A stretch of 64,000 nt of DNA from positions 248,001-312,000 of the forward strand of contig QPMI01000049.1 of assembly GCA_004431415.1 (NCBI GenBank), given 5' to 3'. A program made the translations under genes and the position numbers. This document shows, one piece after another, positions 21,309 through 33,893 of the stretch. Each line of letters begins with the position of its first letter. Position 1 is the stretch's first letter. Origin of the DNA: Cyanophora paradoxa (Eukaryota > Glaucocystophyceae > Cyanophorales > Cyanophoraceae). The notes beneath the pieces are model-generated. The model ran no database searches, was not told the DNA's origin, and worked only from the letters and a program-made list of their open reading frames with translations.

Positions 21309-24300
21309 TCAGCCTTGGCGCGTCGCCTTGGCGCGAGCGGCGCCCAGGCTCTCGATCTTCTTCCGGGCCCAATCCTCCCCGCAGGCTGCCTTCGCGTCGT
21401 CCGCGAGCATCGCCACCTGCCGATCCGGCGTTCACCACTACAGCGCTAGAAAAGGCTTGGAATTCTCCGCATGCGCACCATCTCGTCGAGAGTTTCTTTC
21501 ACAGTCTCGAGAGTGTGCACAGCGTCGAGGTGGCGGCTGCTCTCCTTGTCCGGCACCACGTGCGGCAGCTTGTCGAGGAGCTGGTGGTGCATGGCGCGGG
21601 CCGGCCGCATGAGCAGCAGCGTGCCGTTGAGAGGAAGGCGGCAGATCACTTGGAACCTATGAATCAAATCGGCGGATTAGAAGGCGGCAGACCGGAGAGG
21701 GGAAAGTTTCAAGATCGAATATTGATGTGATATTAGGGACCGTATATCGAAGCGGGCGCACGCTGGATCTTCGGAGGTGAGGCCGAAGGTGGTGGCGAAC
21801 CAGTCTTGCACCGCCTTCGCGTCCCACAAGAGAACCTGCGGACGCGAACTCCAGGTCAGCTGTCAGCGTTGAGAGCTTGCAATTGAGGCCGATCCTGATT
21901 TTGATCAGGAGCTCGAGGTACAATTTTTGCGCACGGAGGCAGGATCGAGGGAAGAGGGGGCAGCCGAGCTCGAGGCCGCGCCAGCAGCGCTAGCTGCAGC
22001 ATGCGTATGGGTCGCACGCGCAGTGGCCGCACTGGCAGGGGCCGCTGCAGCGGTTGCCTCCGGTGCCGGCACTCCGCTGTACATCTCCTTAGTGTCGGAT
22101 GAGACGTCATGATCATCCACAGCAGAGGGGGCAGCCGGCTTTGAAGCTGCGGAATTTGCTACGCGGACGACTTCGACGTCGACGGGTGCGGGGGCTGGCG
22201 CTGCGGGCGTCACGGCATTGACAGCGGCTGCAGGGGCCGGGCGGCCTGAGCCTGGTGCAGACGGAGGTGCCGGCACGTCGTGGGCAGCACGGCGTGCACG
22301 TGGGGCCGTTGCCGAAGCCGCAGCTGCGGCTGCAGGTGTAGGGGCCGCGGGGGCGCCGGCCGTGTACATGTGCACAGAGCTCGAGGCAGGAGCAGTGGTA
22401 CGGGCATGATGGCCATGGGCGGCCGCGGTCGCAGGGCCCTTCTGCTTCTGCATGTCGGCAGCGTCGACGTCGGCGTCGCCGCTGCGCCCAACAATCGGAT
22501 ATCAGCTCGAATAATGGCTCGAGGTGCTGCCCTATAGCTAGGCGTGGCCCAAGGGCACCGGTGCTGGAGCGATCGGGACGCGCTAGCGCTGTCCTTGGCG
22601 GGATCGATCGCGAGCCTCTGCTTCTTGGCGGGCGAAGGCGGCGTGGCCGTCCCGCTGCTGCTTTGCCTGTATGCACAAATATGTGGTCAGATTCCCGAAA
22701 ATGCCCGAGCGATCGACGATTTTTAAGAGACCCGCACCTTGCCCATGCTGCAGTCTTTTGCTTTGCGCTTGAGGTACTCGGAATTTCCGATCGCGAGGGG
22801 CCATGGTCATCGGCTTCATCTTTCTGTCGTGGATTCCGAATTTGAGAGTTCTGATCTTGGTCACCAGCGTATGACGAGCGGTCTTCGTCAAGTTCGAGGT
22901 CCACTCTAGTCCTGCAAAATGCAAATCCAACGCTGCGCTTCACGATAACAATATATAAACAAGCGATGCTGCCCACCTCAATGTTGTGTGAGCGGGAGAC
23001 CCTGCAGCTGCAGACCGCCCCGCGCTGGCTGTGAATGCGGAGTGCTGCGGATCTCCGCTCCTGCATGACCCTCAGCCAGGATCGCGATTGCAATCAGGCC
23101 TGTCAAAAATATGTATCGCGGTTTCTCGACCTTGAGGCGGGATTAATATTTGAGGAGGAATCCGCAGCGGTCTTCTGCCTCTTAGCGGGAGGCGTCGCGG
23201 TTGCGGTGCCGGCCGCGGCCGCCGTCGCGGGCGCGGGCGCGGTCGGGTGGCTGGAGCTTCCATGGCCAGCAAAAGCGGCGCCTGCGCTGCGAACGTTGCG
23301 GTTCCGAGATGTAGAGTCCACCGGAAGCTGCGAATTCGAAACGACTCAGAAAATTACATCGCTGCAGTAAAAAGATCACAGTGCACGTGCTACTTACTGT
23401 TTCGTTTTGGATGAATTCCACGGTCCTCTTCAGAGCGGCCACCGTCTCCGTTCTCCAGCGGGGATCGTTGTTGCCGATCTTGAGGCGCTCCTTCTTTGGA
23501 GCCCCGAACAACTTTACGAACCAAGGCTCCTTAACGTAATCTGGTGAGCCGCCAGCGACAGTCAATAGAATTCGAAAATGTATCAGTACATTATATAATT
23601 AGCACATGTACGTATACATGTACCTTCTACTTTGAAGTGGATCTTCATGCGATAGATCGTTTTCCCATTCGGTCCAAACCAGGCGACGCGGCAGCGGTCG
23701 GTGAACCGCAGGGCTTCTTCCACCGATGCAAGAGGCGGAGAAACCATCTGCGCGCACAATTATTTAATTGTATCACGTTCGTGTACGTGTACGGCTCATG
23801 ACCATGATCATGACCTTTCGAGAGTCGAGATTGAATGCTGCGTAGAATTTGGCGTTGAGTTCAACCACGCATCCGGCTTCGCGAACGATAATCGTCTGCG
23901 GACGATAGACTCTTCAAATTTAAACAACAATCAGACACTTAAACATCCAGTTAATTAATATTGCACCCGGCCACGATCAAACAATAGCTCCCAGCGTCGC
24001 TTCTGGAGTGCTTCTGGATATCGACGTGATAAAATTAACAACATCGATATCAGCAAGAACGACATATATATCGCGGTTGTCCGAACGTTTACGCACCCGC
24101 TTCTGAGTCACAACCCAAGAACTTTCCCGCACCATTTCCGCCGGAATCCGTGAGATCGTGATCACCACCTTCCTCGCCATCCCCGTCGTCTCCGTCGTCC
24201 TCGTCGGCATCGCCGGACCGACGCCTCGTCTGGCCCGTACGCGTCTGTTTATTTGGAGCTCTAAGTAATTGTACAAATGGCCGGTAAACCGAAGTAAGGA

Positions 24301-27300
24301 GACGCAACCGGACATGGACGCGCCGGAGCTGGCGCAACGCCCATGTCGAAAAGGAACTTGCGGACGTGCCAGGCAATGATTTTCGGATCGGTCGCCTCGG
24401 GCAGAGCCAGCCCCCCTCGCTCGAGCTCCTTGTAGAACTTCTCGTGCGCGTAATCTGTGATCGCGAATTGGTCGATCGCGTACAAGCTACTCACGCATTT
24501 GTGCATGCGCAATTAATTAATATTGCAGGTCCCATATGCATGCGTATGGCCGAATACTAATGCGCACCTGAGACTGGAAAACTCATGGAGCTAACATTCA
24601 GAGCTGGTTTGTAGTTTTGAGCTATGTCGATGTGCCTGCACACGAGTATGTGCCGATCACGCATTCGAGCGGCCTTCTGCACGCGTATACGTACGACCAA
24701 TCAGCAGTCGCGATCGGCGCAACGAATTTCGTAATTAAACGTTACCGTACCTCAAGCGTGTCATGATCAGAGACACGCCGCGTAGTAAACCGGAAGTCCC
24801 TCCAGTCGAAGTACCCTGGAAAGCCCCGTACACCTCTCCGAATCCCTTTGATGGTGTCGCGGACGGGCTCTTCAGGCAGGAACACATCAGCTAACTTAGA
24901 GGACAATTTATACTCTTGAGCTTCAAGCATATAAAAATTAAGACCAACCGTACCTGCATCTGATTCGGATTCATCCTCACTGCCGTCGCTATCATGATCG
25001 ATGGATTCATTGCTGTCGCTCTCGTCCGGCCGTGGATCCTCATCGCCTTCTGTCTCTGTCGTCCTCGAGCTCGTTGCCTTCTCGCTGATGCCGGCGCCGT
25101 CCTTCATCGTGCTGTCGCTCTATCCAAATGAATGAGTGAATTATATATATATATCATAAAATCCGTCATCATAATCATGGTCAATTTAAATTTCACTGAA
25201 ATGCACCACAGCAGCACGCAAGTTTCGCTGGTACGCATATGCACCGCGGTCGAACAGGAAGCTGCGAATTGCGCTCTTCAATTTCTTTACATCTTTTGAT
25301 CCTGCGGTGTACTCCTCCAGCTGACCAGCCTCCAGATCGGTGTAGAACAGCTCGCTCTCGTACGCTGTGCTGTATGCTCGAGCTCAAGAAACCTCGACCG
25401 GGCCAACTAAAAAACAGCGCTCACAAGACCGGCCGAATTTCAAAGCTGTGTTGGGGATGCACTCCGTGTCGGGCTGGCTCTCCCGTCTGTCAAGCCACTG
25501 GCAGCAGATGATTACGCGATCGCGAGACCGGGCCGCTTCCTAGTTGCGCGACAGGGAAAAAGAGCCGATCAGAGTTGCATATACAATGTGTCAATCTCAA
25601 TCTCAATGCCGATAATAGGGATTAGAATTACGTATACCTCTTCATCGAGGGAAGTGGCAGACGTGAAAGCTTTCCCCCGCCAACCAACGATGCGACCACG
25701 CCAGAAGCGCTCTCTGTATTTGGTGACACCTCCCCACGAGCGACGAGCGCGTTTCTGCAACAATCGCATTGGGAAATGATAATGAAAGGAAATTGATCAT
25801 GCGCGTGCAAATGAACTGCATACTTTGCGATCGCGAGATGAAACGGCGCCGCGGGACAGTAAAAACTGCCGGACGGCCTTGTGCGCGTTGTATCCACAAC
25901 CTTTCTTCTTCGAATTCATGAACTGGGCAAACTCGCCGTTGTGCAGATCGATCATGAACGGGGCGTCTGCGTAAGCTGCAAAAAGCAAATTTCCAAGTAC
26001 GGCGTGTTATGAGAATGGAAGACTTCGAAGCTTTATGAATTCGAAATCCGATCTCCACCTTCTTTTGGGAAGTTCAGCATATCGTCGGGGATGTGCTCTT
26101 CGTACGGCCGGCTCTCCAGCTCATCCAGACGCTGACAGGAGAGGATGATCGCGTCTCGCATTCGGGCAGCCTCCTGACAGTGCGCGTGCACGTGGGAAAT
26201 AATCAGCGGATTGCGGAATCATCGAAAGAGACCGCACCAGAGGGTTTCGAGTGCGGGGCACGTAGAGCCCTTTCCCACGCCAGGGCTTAAACACGCCGTC
26301 GAAGTCGTCAGATTTGGCCCGGTAGTACACGCCGCGAGGAAGAGGCCTCGCTGGTGCTACTAGTACTCCGTCGACGTCGACGTCGGAAGTTGGAGAGTCT
26401 CCTTGATCATGACTGCCCTCCTCGTCAACATCGTCCGTCTCCGGCATGCGCACTTCGAAACCATGCATATGCATGTGGCCGTGGTTGTCCGCGTCCCGGG
26501 AGTCCGCTCCTCCCTTCGAGGCATGTGCACGAACGCGCTGCGCTTTGTGAGCCATCACGCCAGCGAAACCCGCGGCCGCACCCCCAGCTTGGTTCACCTT
26601 GAACGGCTGCGGGCTGGCGGGTAGAGCGCCGCGCTGCGTGAGGAAGTGGCGGACGGCGTCGCGCAGCTCTTTCGGATCCGAGAGGCCCTCTAGCTCGGGC
26701 GCGAGCTGCCCGTTCTCCAGGTCGATGTAGAAAGCCTCCTTCTTGTAGTCTGCACACATGCATGCATACATATGCATGCGCAAGGTTGATATCGATCACG
26801 CGGCGCACGCGTGCAATTTAACGCGAATTCCGCAAATAAGCGCACCCTCTAGGTCATCTGGGCAGCTCATGATCATCTCTGCTGCAGGGGATCCGGAGGG
26901 CGATCCCTTGTGCCGATCCACCCACTGGAGCGCGAGAAGGAGCCTGTCCCGCATGCAAGCGACCTCCTGAGCGTCCACGAAAATTTTATTAAACAACTCC
27001 TTTCATCAGAAAGCGACAATTCTATATCTAGTGAAATCTTATGCAAACAAAAATCGGACCTTCGCATCCGGCAATGAATTGGTGATGATGGTCAGCCCGC
27101 GCCACTTCAGCTCGCCGCGATACGAGCCCGACTCGGAGGCGCGATAATGGACGCCCAAAAATCCTGAATAGGAATTCGAGGCCCGCCAGCGCCGGCGCCC
27201 TCCCTGCCCCGAGCTTCGCTTAGGTTTCTCTGGATCCGAATCCTCGCGTTCTGCTCACGTTGCATTACACAGAATCGATGATCCGCACCGCAAACGATTG

Positions 27301-27371
27301 GCACCTGAGGCAGAAGATTCTTCATCGTCGAGAGCTCTTAATCGCTCCTCGCCCTCTGCGCGCGATGGCAT
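21309..27371 (-). CDS. Four-module AP2/ERF-like repeat protein
   Basis: The start MPSRAEGEERLRALDDEESS at 27371 leads by a GTGCCA intron into the first module. Four modules follow. Each has an AP2-like half with a GV-YR...WRG strand region, an intron, then an EAARMRD-like helix (27170-26870, 26345-26055, 25750-25437, 24850-24575). Each then has a linker of about 50 aa of the form [D/A]Y-x(4)-F-[Y/M]-x-[D/E]-L-x-x-G...FL-x-x-[R/M]-G (26750, 25980, 25370 and 24505 downward). Module 3 is closest to canonical AP2 (YRERFWRGRI, WRGKAFTSATSLDEE | EAARSRD). The intron always falls before the AA-RD helix, and the linker always begins with a G-phase split codon. C-terminal exons include WFGPNGKTIYRMKIHF, YVKEPWFVKLFGAPKKERLK and LLWDAKAVQDWFATTFGL, ending at 21309. 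Ala/Pro-rich exons lie near 21.9-22.5 kb. A DNA-binding transcription factor is inferred; the linker family is unknown. Confidence 0.7.
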
Positions 27372-29582
27372 GGCAGTCAATCAAAATTTTAAATGTTGGG
27401 GAATATTTCAGTCGCTATAATTCCATGTAGGCGATCGCGTGCCAGATTTCTGGTTGGCCGGCGGCGTGGCCTCGCCATTGGCCGGCACCGCCGGCGCCTG
27501 CGAATGTGCGAAATTCATGCGCATCCGAAATGCACGACCGATATCGATGCCGTTCGAATTATCCGAAGGGCAAACCGAGCTCGAGGACTTGGCTTCCAGG
27601 TCCTGATCTGCGCCAGAGATCGCTAGTTATAATGCAGGGACAACGAGGGGAGATTTTGATTACGCTTGACCACGGACCGCCGCGAGCAGCGGCCGCGGCG
27701 CCCGTGTTGAGCTCACGGTCACCATGGCCTTGGCCTTCGGACGAGCTAAATGGTCCGGATCCGGAGGCTCCGGCTCTGCCGTGTTGCGATCGCATCTGCA
27801 CTCGTTTGATTTCCGAAATATGAATTGGACTCTCAACAACGAACGCTTGAGCAAGCGATGAGACGGACCGTTTTAAAGACGCGGTGAAGAGCGCTAAATT
27901 TGTCCTTCGCACGTAGGACGGGCTGAGGCTTCGAGGCCGTTATCATAATTAGCACCAAGACCTCTGAAGACCGAACGTAAAAAAATGAACCGAGCTCGAA
28001 GACCCGGCTCTACTGTCGCCAAGAGACGTCGACGCGCCGGATATCGATTCGCACGGTTTCTGTCAATATTGAATAGTCAAGAGGATCGCAAGTTCTGTAC
28101 ATGTGTAAAATATAGCTGAAACGCACAGCAGTGGATCCGGAGCCCTCGGAGAACTCGAAGATATTCTGGGGAGGCTGCGCGAAGAGCGAGTCCGGGCTCC
28201 AGGTTCGTGCGTTGGATTCGATTTCGAAGTCGAAGTTGATGTCATTTGAATTCAAGCGGACGTCTAGATCTGGTGTCAAGCTGGACGTCGACGCGCGGAC
28301 GTGCGCATGCGCAGATCCGGCTGAAAGCCCTGGTAGACCGCCTGGCGTGGAGCTCGAGCCGCTTCGAGTTTCCCTATGCATGTCGAGCTCGATCGCGATC
28401 TGCCGCCTCTAGACCTCGACCTGCCGAGGCTGAGGGTCATTTAATTTAATCTATAGCTATAATTATCAGCCGGGTTCGCACAAACTGCGGCGCATAAAAT
28501 GATCGCAACTGCGCTTGCTAAGTATTAAATTAATATTAATATTGCTTCCGCGCTCTAGACACCAGCTGCAGTACGGAGACGTACGTATACGCGCGAGTCG
28601 ACGCCGGCGCCGACGTTCACGTTCTGCGACGGACCGGAGTCCGACCGCGCAGTTAGCCGCGCAGTTAAGCTGCACTTCAGCCGCTTAATTAATTATTTAC
28701 AGCGCATCACAGTGCCAGATTATGTAATTAAGCTTTTCTTTCTTGTTGTACATGTTTTTGACCGGACTCCGGGACTTAATCGCCGGCGCGCGCCCTAGGC
28801 CTGCAGCTAGATCTCAAAACTTTGGGACCGCGCCGGTCATCTAGATCTCAAACTTGCGCGCGCGTGAGGTTAGTGCGTGCGCGTTAGAGCACGCTTTCTG
28901 AAGTAAGCGGTTCGGATTTAGCTTAAAGCTTGGAGCATGCTATCCGATGATCGTGCGCGTTAACGTTGAACTGGTATATATATACGAAGAACCGAGCTCG
29001 AGCCGAACCGCAAGCATTCGAATATTCATATATGCATTCTCCCGAAATTCGGCGCTCGCCGCCAGCGGGGCGGCGCCCGGCAGCCTTTTCTGCAAGTTCT
29101 TTGTTGCCTGTCCCGCGCGCCGTACAGGGTGCGCACCGGAATGTGCCCTCGCCGCTTCGAGTTCTTGACCGGACGTCGACGTCGACCGGACCGCACGCGC
29201 CGGCCGGTCGCCTCGGCGCTGCCGACCGCCGTGAGCGTGCGCCGCAACCGATCGATTTCGCGAAGGGCGCTGCAACCCGGACGCTGCGCTGGTCGAGACC
29301 TACAGCTGGGTACCGGTACACGAATCGCGCTGAACAGATCGAATACCCCCGCATATATATGAATGGAATATGAGCTCTGTACATGTGTCTTTTCTTTTTT
29401 ATTGTCGATTTTGGCTCTTTGTCTTATCTTTCTTCGTGCTCTTGTCTTAGTTATTTTGCTTTTTTGTCTTTATGCCCCCTGGGCAGCCCCCGCAGTGCTG
29501 GTGTCTAGAGACTGTGGCCGGTAATTCACCAAAAACAAAATATGGCAATATTAAATGTTGTGAAAATAATCGAAAAGAAAAG
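27372..29582. other. AT-richer spacer, no confident gene
   Basis: Several frames of 100-150 codons exist (for example minus 28010-28381, a Ser/Asp-rich frame ending SYILHMYRTC..., and overlapping plus/minus frames at 28966-29384), but none shows a family motif or splice support. The minus frame at 28010-28381 is the best candidate for an unrecognised exon. Palindromic strings and T-rich sequence (29380-29460) dominate. Confidence 0.45.
29504..29535. repeat. Dispersed repeat, copy 1 (GGCCGGTAATTCACCAAAA)
   Basis: TAGAGACTGTGGCCGGTAAT followed by TCACCAAAA matches 31991-32022 with about two differences. A shorter related string, GGCCGGTAATTCAACAA, occurs at 8156-8172. It lies about 50 bp before the duplication breakpoint at 29583. 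Confidence 0.65.
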
Positions 29583-30730
29583 TCGTTATCGTCGTCTTCA
29601 CTGTTACCCTCCGCCGCGCCGCCGCCGCCGGCGACGCCCGCGTGCGTCCCGCCGTCCCGCCCGTCCCCGGCTCCCGGGTCCCCGCCGACGAGCCCGCCCG
29701 CCCGCCCGCGGCCGCCATCAGACCACCTCGGCCCTCCTCGCCGCCGTCGGCGTGGCGAGCGCCGTCGCGACCGGCATCGTCTACGGCCTCTTCCACCGCG
29801 CCTACAACCCCTCCCTCGCCGTCGGTGCGCACGCGTACCCCCCTCGCCTCGATATCGTACCCCCCGACCGCGCGCAGGCCCCTGCCTCGTGCTCTTCAAC
29901 CTCGTCCTCCACGCCGCCCTCTCCGCCTTCTTCATCTGGCGCTACTGGAGCGGCCAGGCCCCCGTGCAGCCCCAGCCGGCCGGCTCCCGCCCTAACGACA
30001 TCTACACCGTGCGCCCTACCCCCCTCGGCCTTCCGCCCCCCCCCCCCTCCTTCCCCTTCTGACTGGGCGCCAGATCTTCTTCATCTACGTCAAGCCCGCC
30101 CTGTGTGCCTCGAGCTCGAGCACCCCCCGTACCCCCCGCCGCTCACCTGAGCCTGACGCGCCTCAGGTGGATGATCGTGAACGCGATCGCCCTCGTCTGG
30201 CCCCGCCAGGTCCTCCAGTGGGCCGTCCCGGCCTTCCTCGGCACCACCGCCGCCCCCATCTACGAGAACCCGGTACCCCCTTTAATTTCCTCCCTCCCTC
30301 CCGATCCGCGCCGGTCCGTGCTGCTCTGAGCCCCGTACCCCCGACACGTGTACAGGCGACGATCTGCTACTTCCGCGTGGGATCGATCCTGGCGCTCGCG
30401 GCCTCGGCGTGCGTGCCCCTCGGCCTCGCCCGCGCTGACGCGGACACCACCCGCCGCTCCTTCGTCGCCAAGACCGCCTTCCTGGTGCCGTACCCCCTCT
30501 TCCCATCCGATTCGAATAATTCGAACGTTTGTACCCCTCAGATCGCGCTGATCTGGAACTACGGGAACATGCTGCGGCGGTACCCCGCGGCCTCGCTCGC
30601 CTCGGCGCCCGTCGTCGTGCTCGCCCTCCTCGTCGCCGACGCCCTGTCCAACGTCGCCCTCCTCCACGCCTCCGGCGCCTCCAAGTCCGCCCCCGCCGCC
30701 GCCGGGCCCGCCCCCTACGCCTACGCCTAG
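29583..30730 (+). pseudogene. 5'-truncated duplicate of membrane-protein paralog B
   Basis: From 29583 the sequence follows 19881 onward through exons and introns to the same stop (30728-30730), and the match continues past the stop to about 30841. The shared introns show a DNA-level duplication, not retroposition. The break falls inside exon 3 of the parent, after its CAG acceptor, so exons 1-2 and the acceptor are absent. Downstream exons remain open with only scattered substitutions and small length changes in introns, which implies a recent event. The unrelated sequence just upstream (29504-29535) is a repeat also found at 31991-32022. It could still be transcribed if a new 5' exon exists. 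Confidence 0.8.
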
Positions 30731-31875
30731 GCGCCCCGGGCCCCGGCCGCGGCCCGGCTCTGTAGTTGTGCGCTCTCCCTAGGACTGCGCCTTGAATCGA
30801 ATCGGAACGATTTGTCGGTCGCTGCGGCGTGTGCAATTCGTCCGCCCCTCCGGTCCGTCTCGAATCGAATCGATATCGAATCGGAACGCTTGCCTCGGCC
30901 CGCGGCCGGTGGCCGTCGCTTGCATCGGTCGCCGGGCCCCGGGGCCGCAGCACTAGCGCTGGCGTTGCCTTATATGCTCTTGGGGCCCCCGGGCCCCGCC
31001 CCGGACTAGCTATGTACAAGTATTTTATTTTCATGCTTATGTTGTTCTTGATCCCGGTACAAGTGATCTTTTAGATAATGGCGATACGTATACTATGATA
31101 TCTTAGCAGAAGATGATGAAAAAGGGCCTTGTTTTGAAGAATAGCTGGCCTGCCGAAGTGGCCCCCAGCGGTCCCACATGCTGTGGACAGGCTGTACATG
31201 TGCGTGTATATGTGCCGCCGCGGCCGGGCCGTGGCACCTGCGTCACGTGCACTGATCCCCGGGCCACCCCCTCCCCACTGGGCCACCCCCACCCCCTCTT
31301 CCCCCCTCTTTAATTTCCCCCGGCGTGGGTCCCGCCGGGGCCCACGGCCAGCTGTAGCTACAGCTCAGTGACTAGTACTTCCCCGAGTCCACCCGACCTT
31401 CAATTTAAGGCTTCACAGCTCTACGGGCCACGCACTGCGGCAGGGGCCAGACCCTGATCTCGAGCTCGAGCTCGAGGGCCCCTGGCCTGTTGCAATTGTG
31501 CATGCCAAATCAAACTTTTGAAATCAAGTTGCCATCATGGCATGCCATGATGACCATGACCAGCTGTCCCTTGAAGGAGTTGGATCCGACGATCCCCCGG
31601 GCCCCGGGTCCCAGCCTGGCCGCCGCACTGCGGCAGTGGCCGGGCCACCTGCACGGCCATGGCCACCATCATCAGCCTGACACCACGCGTACGTACGCAC
31701 TGGGGCCACTGGGCCAGGCCATGGGACCTATAGCTACAAGGCTGGCCCTCGGCCCGGCGGAAAACCATGGCTCCCCCACTCAGGCGAACCTCCCATATTG
31801 AGCGACCCATGGCCGGCACCTAGCTAGCACCCTCGGCTAGATAGATGACCGGTCGGAAGGGCACGTCACGTAGAA

Positions 31876-31905
31876 CATTGATACATGTGCCGTGGTGTAT
31901 CAATG
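31876..31905. repeat. Perfect 10-bp inverted repeat
   Basis: CATTGATACA, a 10-nt loop (TGTGCCGTGG), then TGTATCAATG. There is no adjacent T-run or gene end, so it is not an obvious terminator. Confidence 0.8.
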
Positions 31906-31990
31906 CGACGTCCACTTTTGCAAAAAAAAATGGCCCTCGGCCCGGCGGGTCAGCTGCCGAGTCAGTGCCGACGTCTTCTAGCGGGAGTAG

Positions 31991-32022
31991 ACTAGAGGCT
32001 GTGGCCGGCAATTCACCAAAAT
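31991..32022. repeat. Dispersed repeat, copy 2
   Basis: TAGAGGCTGTGGCCGGCAAT followed by TCACCAAAA is the second copy of the repeat at 29504-29535, lying in a gene-free region. Confidence 0.65.
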
Positions 32023-33893
32023 AAAAAGACGTCTTCTAGGCTGTTCTAGCCGCTGAGCGCTAGAATCGGCCTTGGGGAAAGGAGAGGCCCTTAGGTCTGT
32101 GCCTGTCCTGTCCGGGATTTCAAACTGCGATTCAGGGCAAAATTTTTGGACCTAGGTACCCGTTTTCGACCCTGGGGAGCACGATGGCCGAGGCGGTTTT
32201 CCTATGAGAGGTCTCTAATGGGCAGTAACAGCACCTCGAAAAGCACAGAAAAGCATTTTCCCGGAAAAAAGGAGAAAGCGCAAATCACATTGGTCGTCCG
32301 AGTCGAATTTTGAAAATTATTATTTTTAAGAGACCGCACCCCATTCGCTAGGAAATAGTTTCCAAATTAACGGAGCGCCACGTGGCCGGCCAGCAAATTT
32401 GTATGAGTCAGAGTCGTTGTGTGCCACGAGGTGGGATTTAAATATACTTGATGCGTTAGTTGAAAGATTATCAAAATAAACAATTTAGACAGAGCCTTAT
32501 TACTGCGAATTACATTCAAATGATTCATAGCTTATTATTAACCACCTCCAAAAAGCGCCGAAAGTCGTTTTCATTCAGCTGAGACGACCATGGCCAATGG
32601 GCCCCTCGGGGCCTGTGCTCGGTACAACTGCGGCCGATTGGGCCCCGCATCGATATCTGTACCCTTGCAGCACAATTCTGTACCCTCTCACTTGCCGAGT
32701 GGACCCCCCTATTTCTCCTCCCTCCTCCCCCGTAACCGCGCGCGGTTGCGGGCCCCCGTTTAAAAACAAAGACCTGCCACCATCACGCCTTGAAGCCCCA
32801 AGACCCAAGGCCACTCCTGCTCCGCAGGGACTCGCTTGTTCGAAGAGCTCGAGGATCGGACTCCTCGACGAGGAGCGGCTCAGGAGCCTCGAGCTCGGAG
32901 ATCGAGGCGAGAACTTTTGAAGAGGCAGCCTCAGGCAGGACGTCGCCGCGCGGTCGAGGCGGGCCGGGGCCCGGGGCCCGGGGGCCGGGGAATTAATTAT
33001 AACGACTCGGCGAATTCGAATGGCTCGAGCTCGCAAATGTGGGCTTTTTTTTAGATTGCCCATTGCCCCGCGGCCGTCGACGTACTACGGTACTGTCAGT
33101 GTACGTATACGCGTTGCGCCAACTTGCGCGGCCCGGCGGCCCGCGGCCGGGCGCGGGGCGCGCCGCGGCGGCGCGCGCCGTCCAGTGTGCGGGACGCACC
33201 GATCGCGCGAATTAGCCTAGTAGAGTGGAAGGACGAGAATGCAAATTGAGCAGTTACGTACGCGTGTACGCCGACTATACGGCGGGTTCTGACTCTAACT
33301 TCCGAAAAAAAGTTCTGAGGAGGTCATGATCAGCAAATATATATGGGGATTTCGGGAAGGGCACCTGCGGCGGCAGTGCGGCCCCGGCGCCGCGGCGGCA
33401 GGCCCCAATTTGGCCCCCAAACTTTAGGAACTTCGCCGAGTCGGAAAAAGACAGGGGATCGGAAGTGAATTTTCCCTTCAGCTTCCGAAGTTCCCCCAGC
33501 CTGGGGCCCAGTCTCCGGGGCCCCACTGGCAGCTGCAGGCCCCCAGCTGCAGGCTGCAGCCTGCGCATACAGTACTAAGCTGAGTATGCATGCAAGCGCA
33601 GGCTCACAGGCTAGAGTCACAGCGCAGCTAGTTCAAGTTCGCAAGCTTGGCCCCAGTGGCTCAAGTTCGCCCACTGTGCACAGTCACTGACTCCTGACAC
33701 TGAGCCATGTGACTCGAGTGAGTGTGCAGCCTGCGCAGCTGCGCAGCCTGCGCATGCGCGCGGCGGCGGCGCCGGCGCGGCGCCGTTTCGTGGGGCCAAA
33801 CGGCCGCGGCCGCGGCCGCACCGGGTACCGAGTACTACCGACCGGGCCGCTGGCCCGCGCTGGGTCAGCTCACATCGATATTACGACGATATA

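Larger units (their letters stand above)
30842..33890. other. Gene-poor region
   Basis: No exon set with family motifs or splice support is visible. Contents: runs of GGCC/CCATGG-type palindromes (31100-31800), a perfect 10-bp hairpin (31876-31905), an AT-rich stretch with TTTTTAAGAGACCGCACC near 32323-32340 that resembles (in reverse) intron 5' ends of the AP2-like gene, and GC-rich patches at 32900-33220. Confidence 0.5.

Noticed and set aside
28966-29384. Overlapping plus (135 codons) and minus (153 codons) frames
   Set aside because: Both have unbiased composition, overlap antisense, lack splice support and match no family.
31876-31905. Hairpin as a transcription terminator or CRISPR repeat
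   Set aside because: It is a single copy, has no T-run and no nearby gene end, and the genome is eukaryotic with no regularly spaced repeats.
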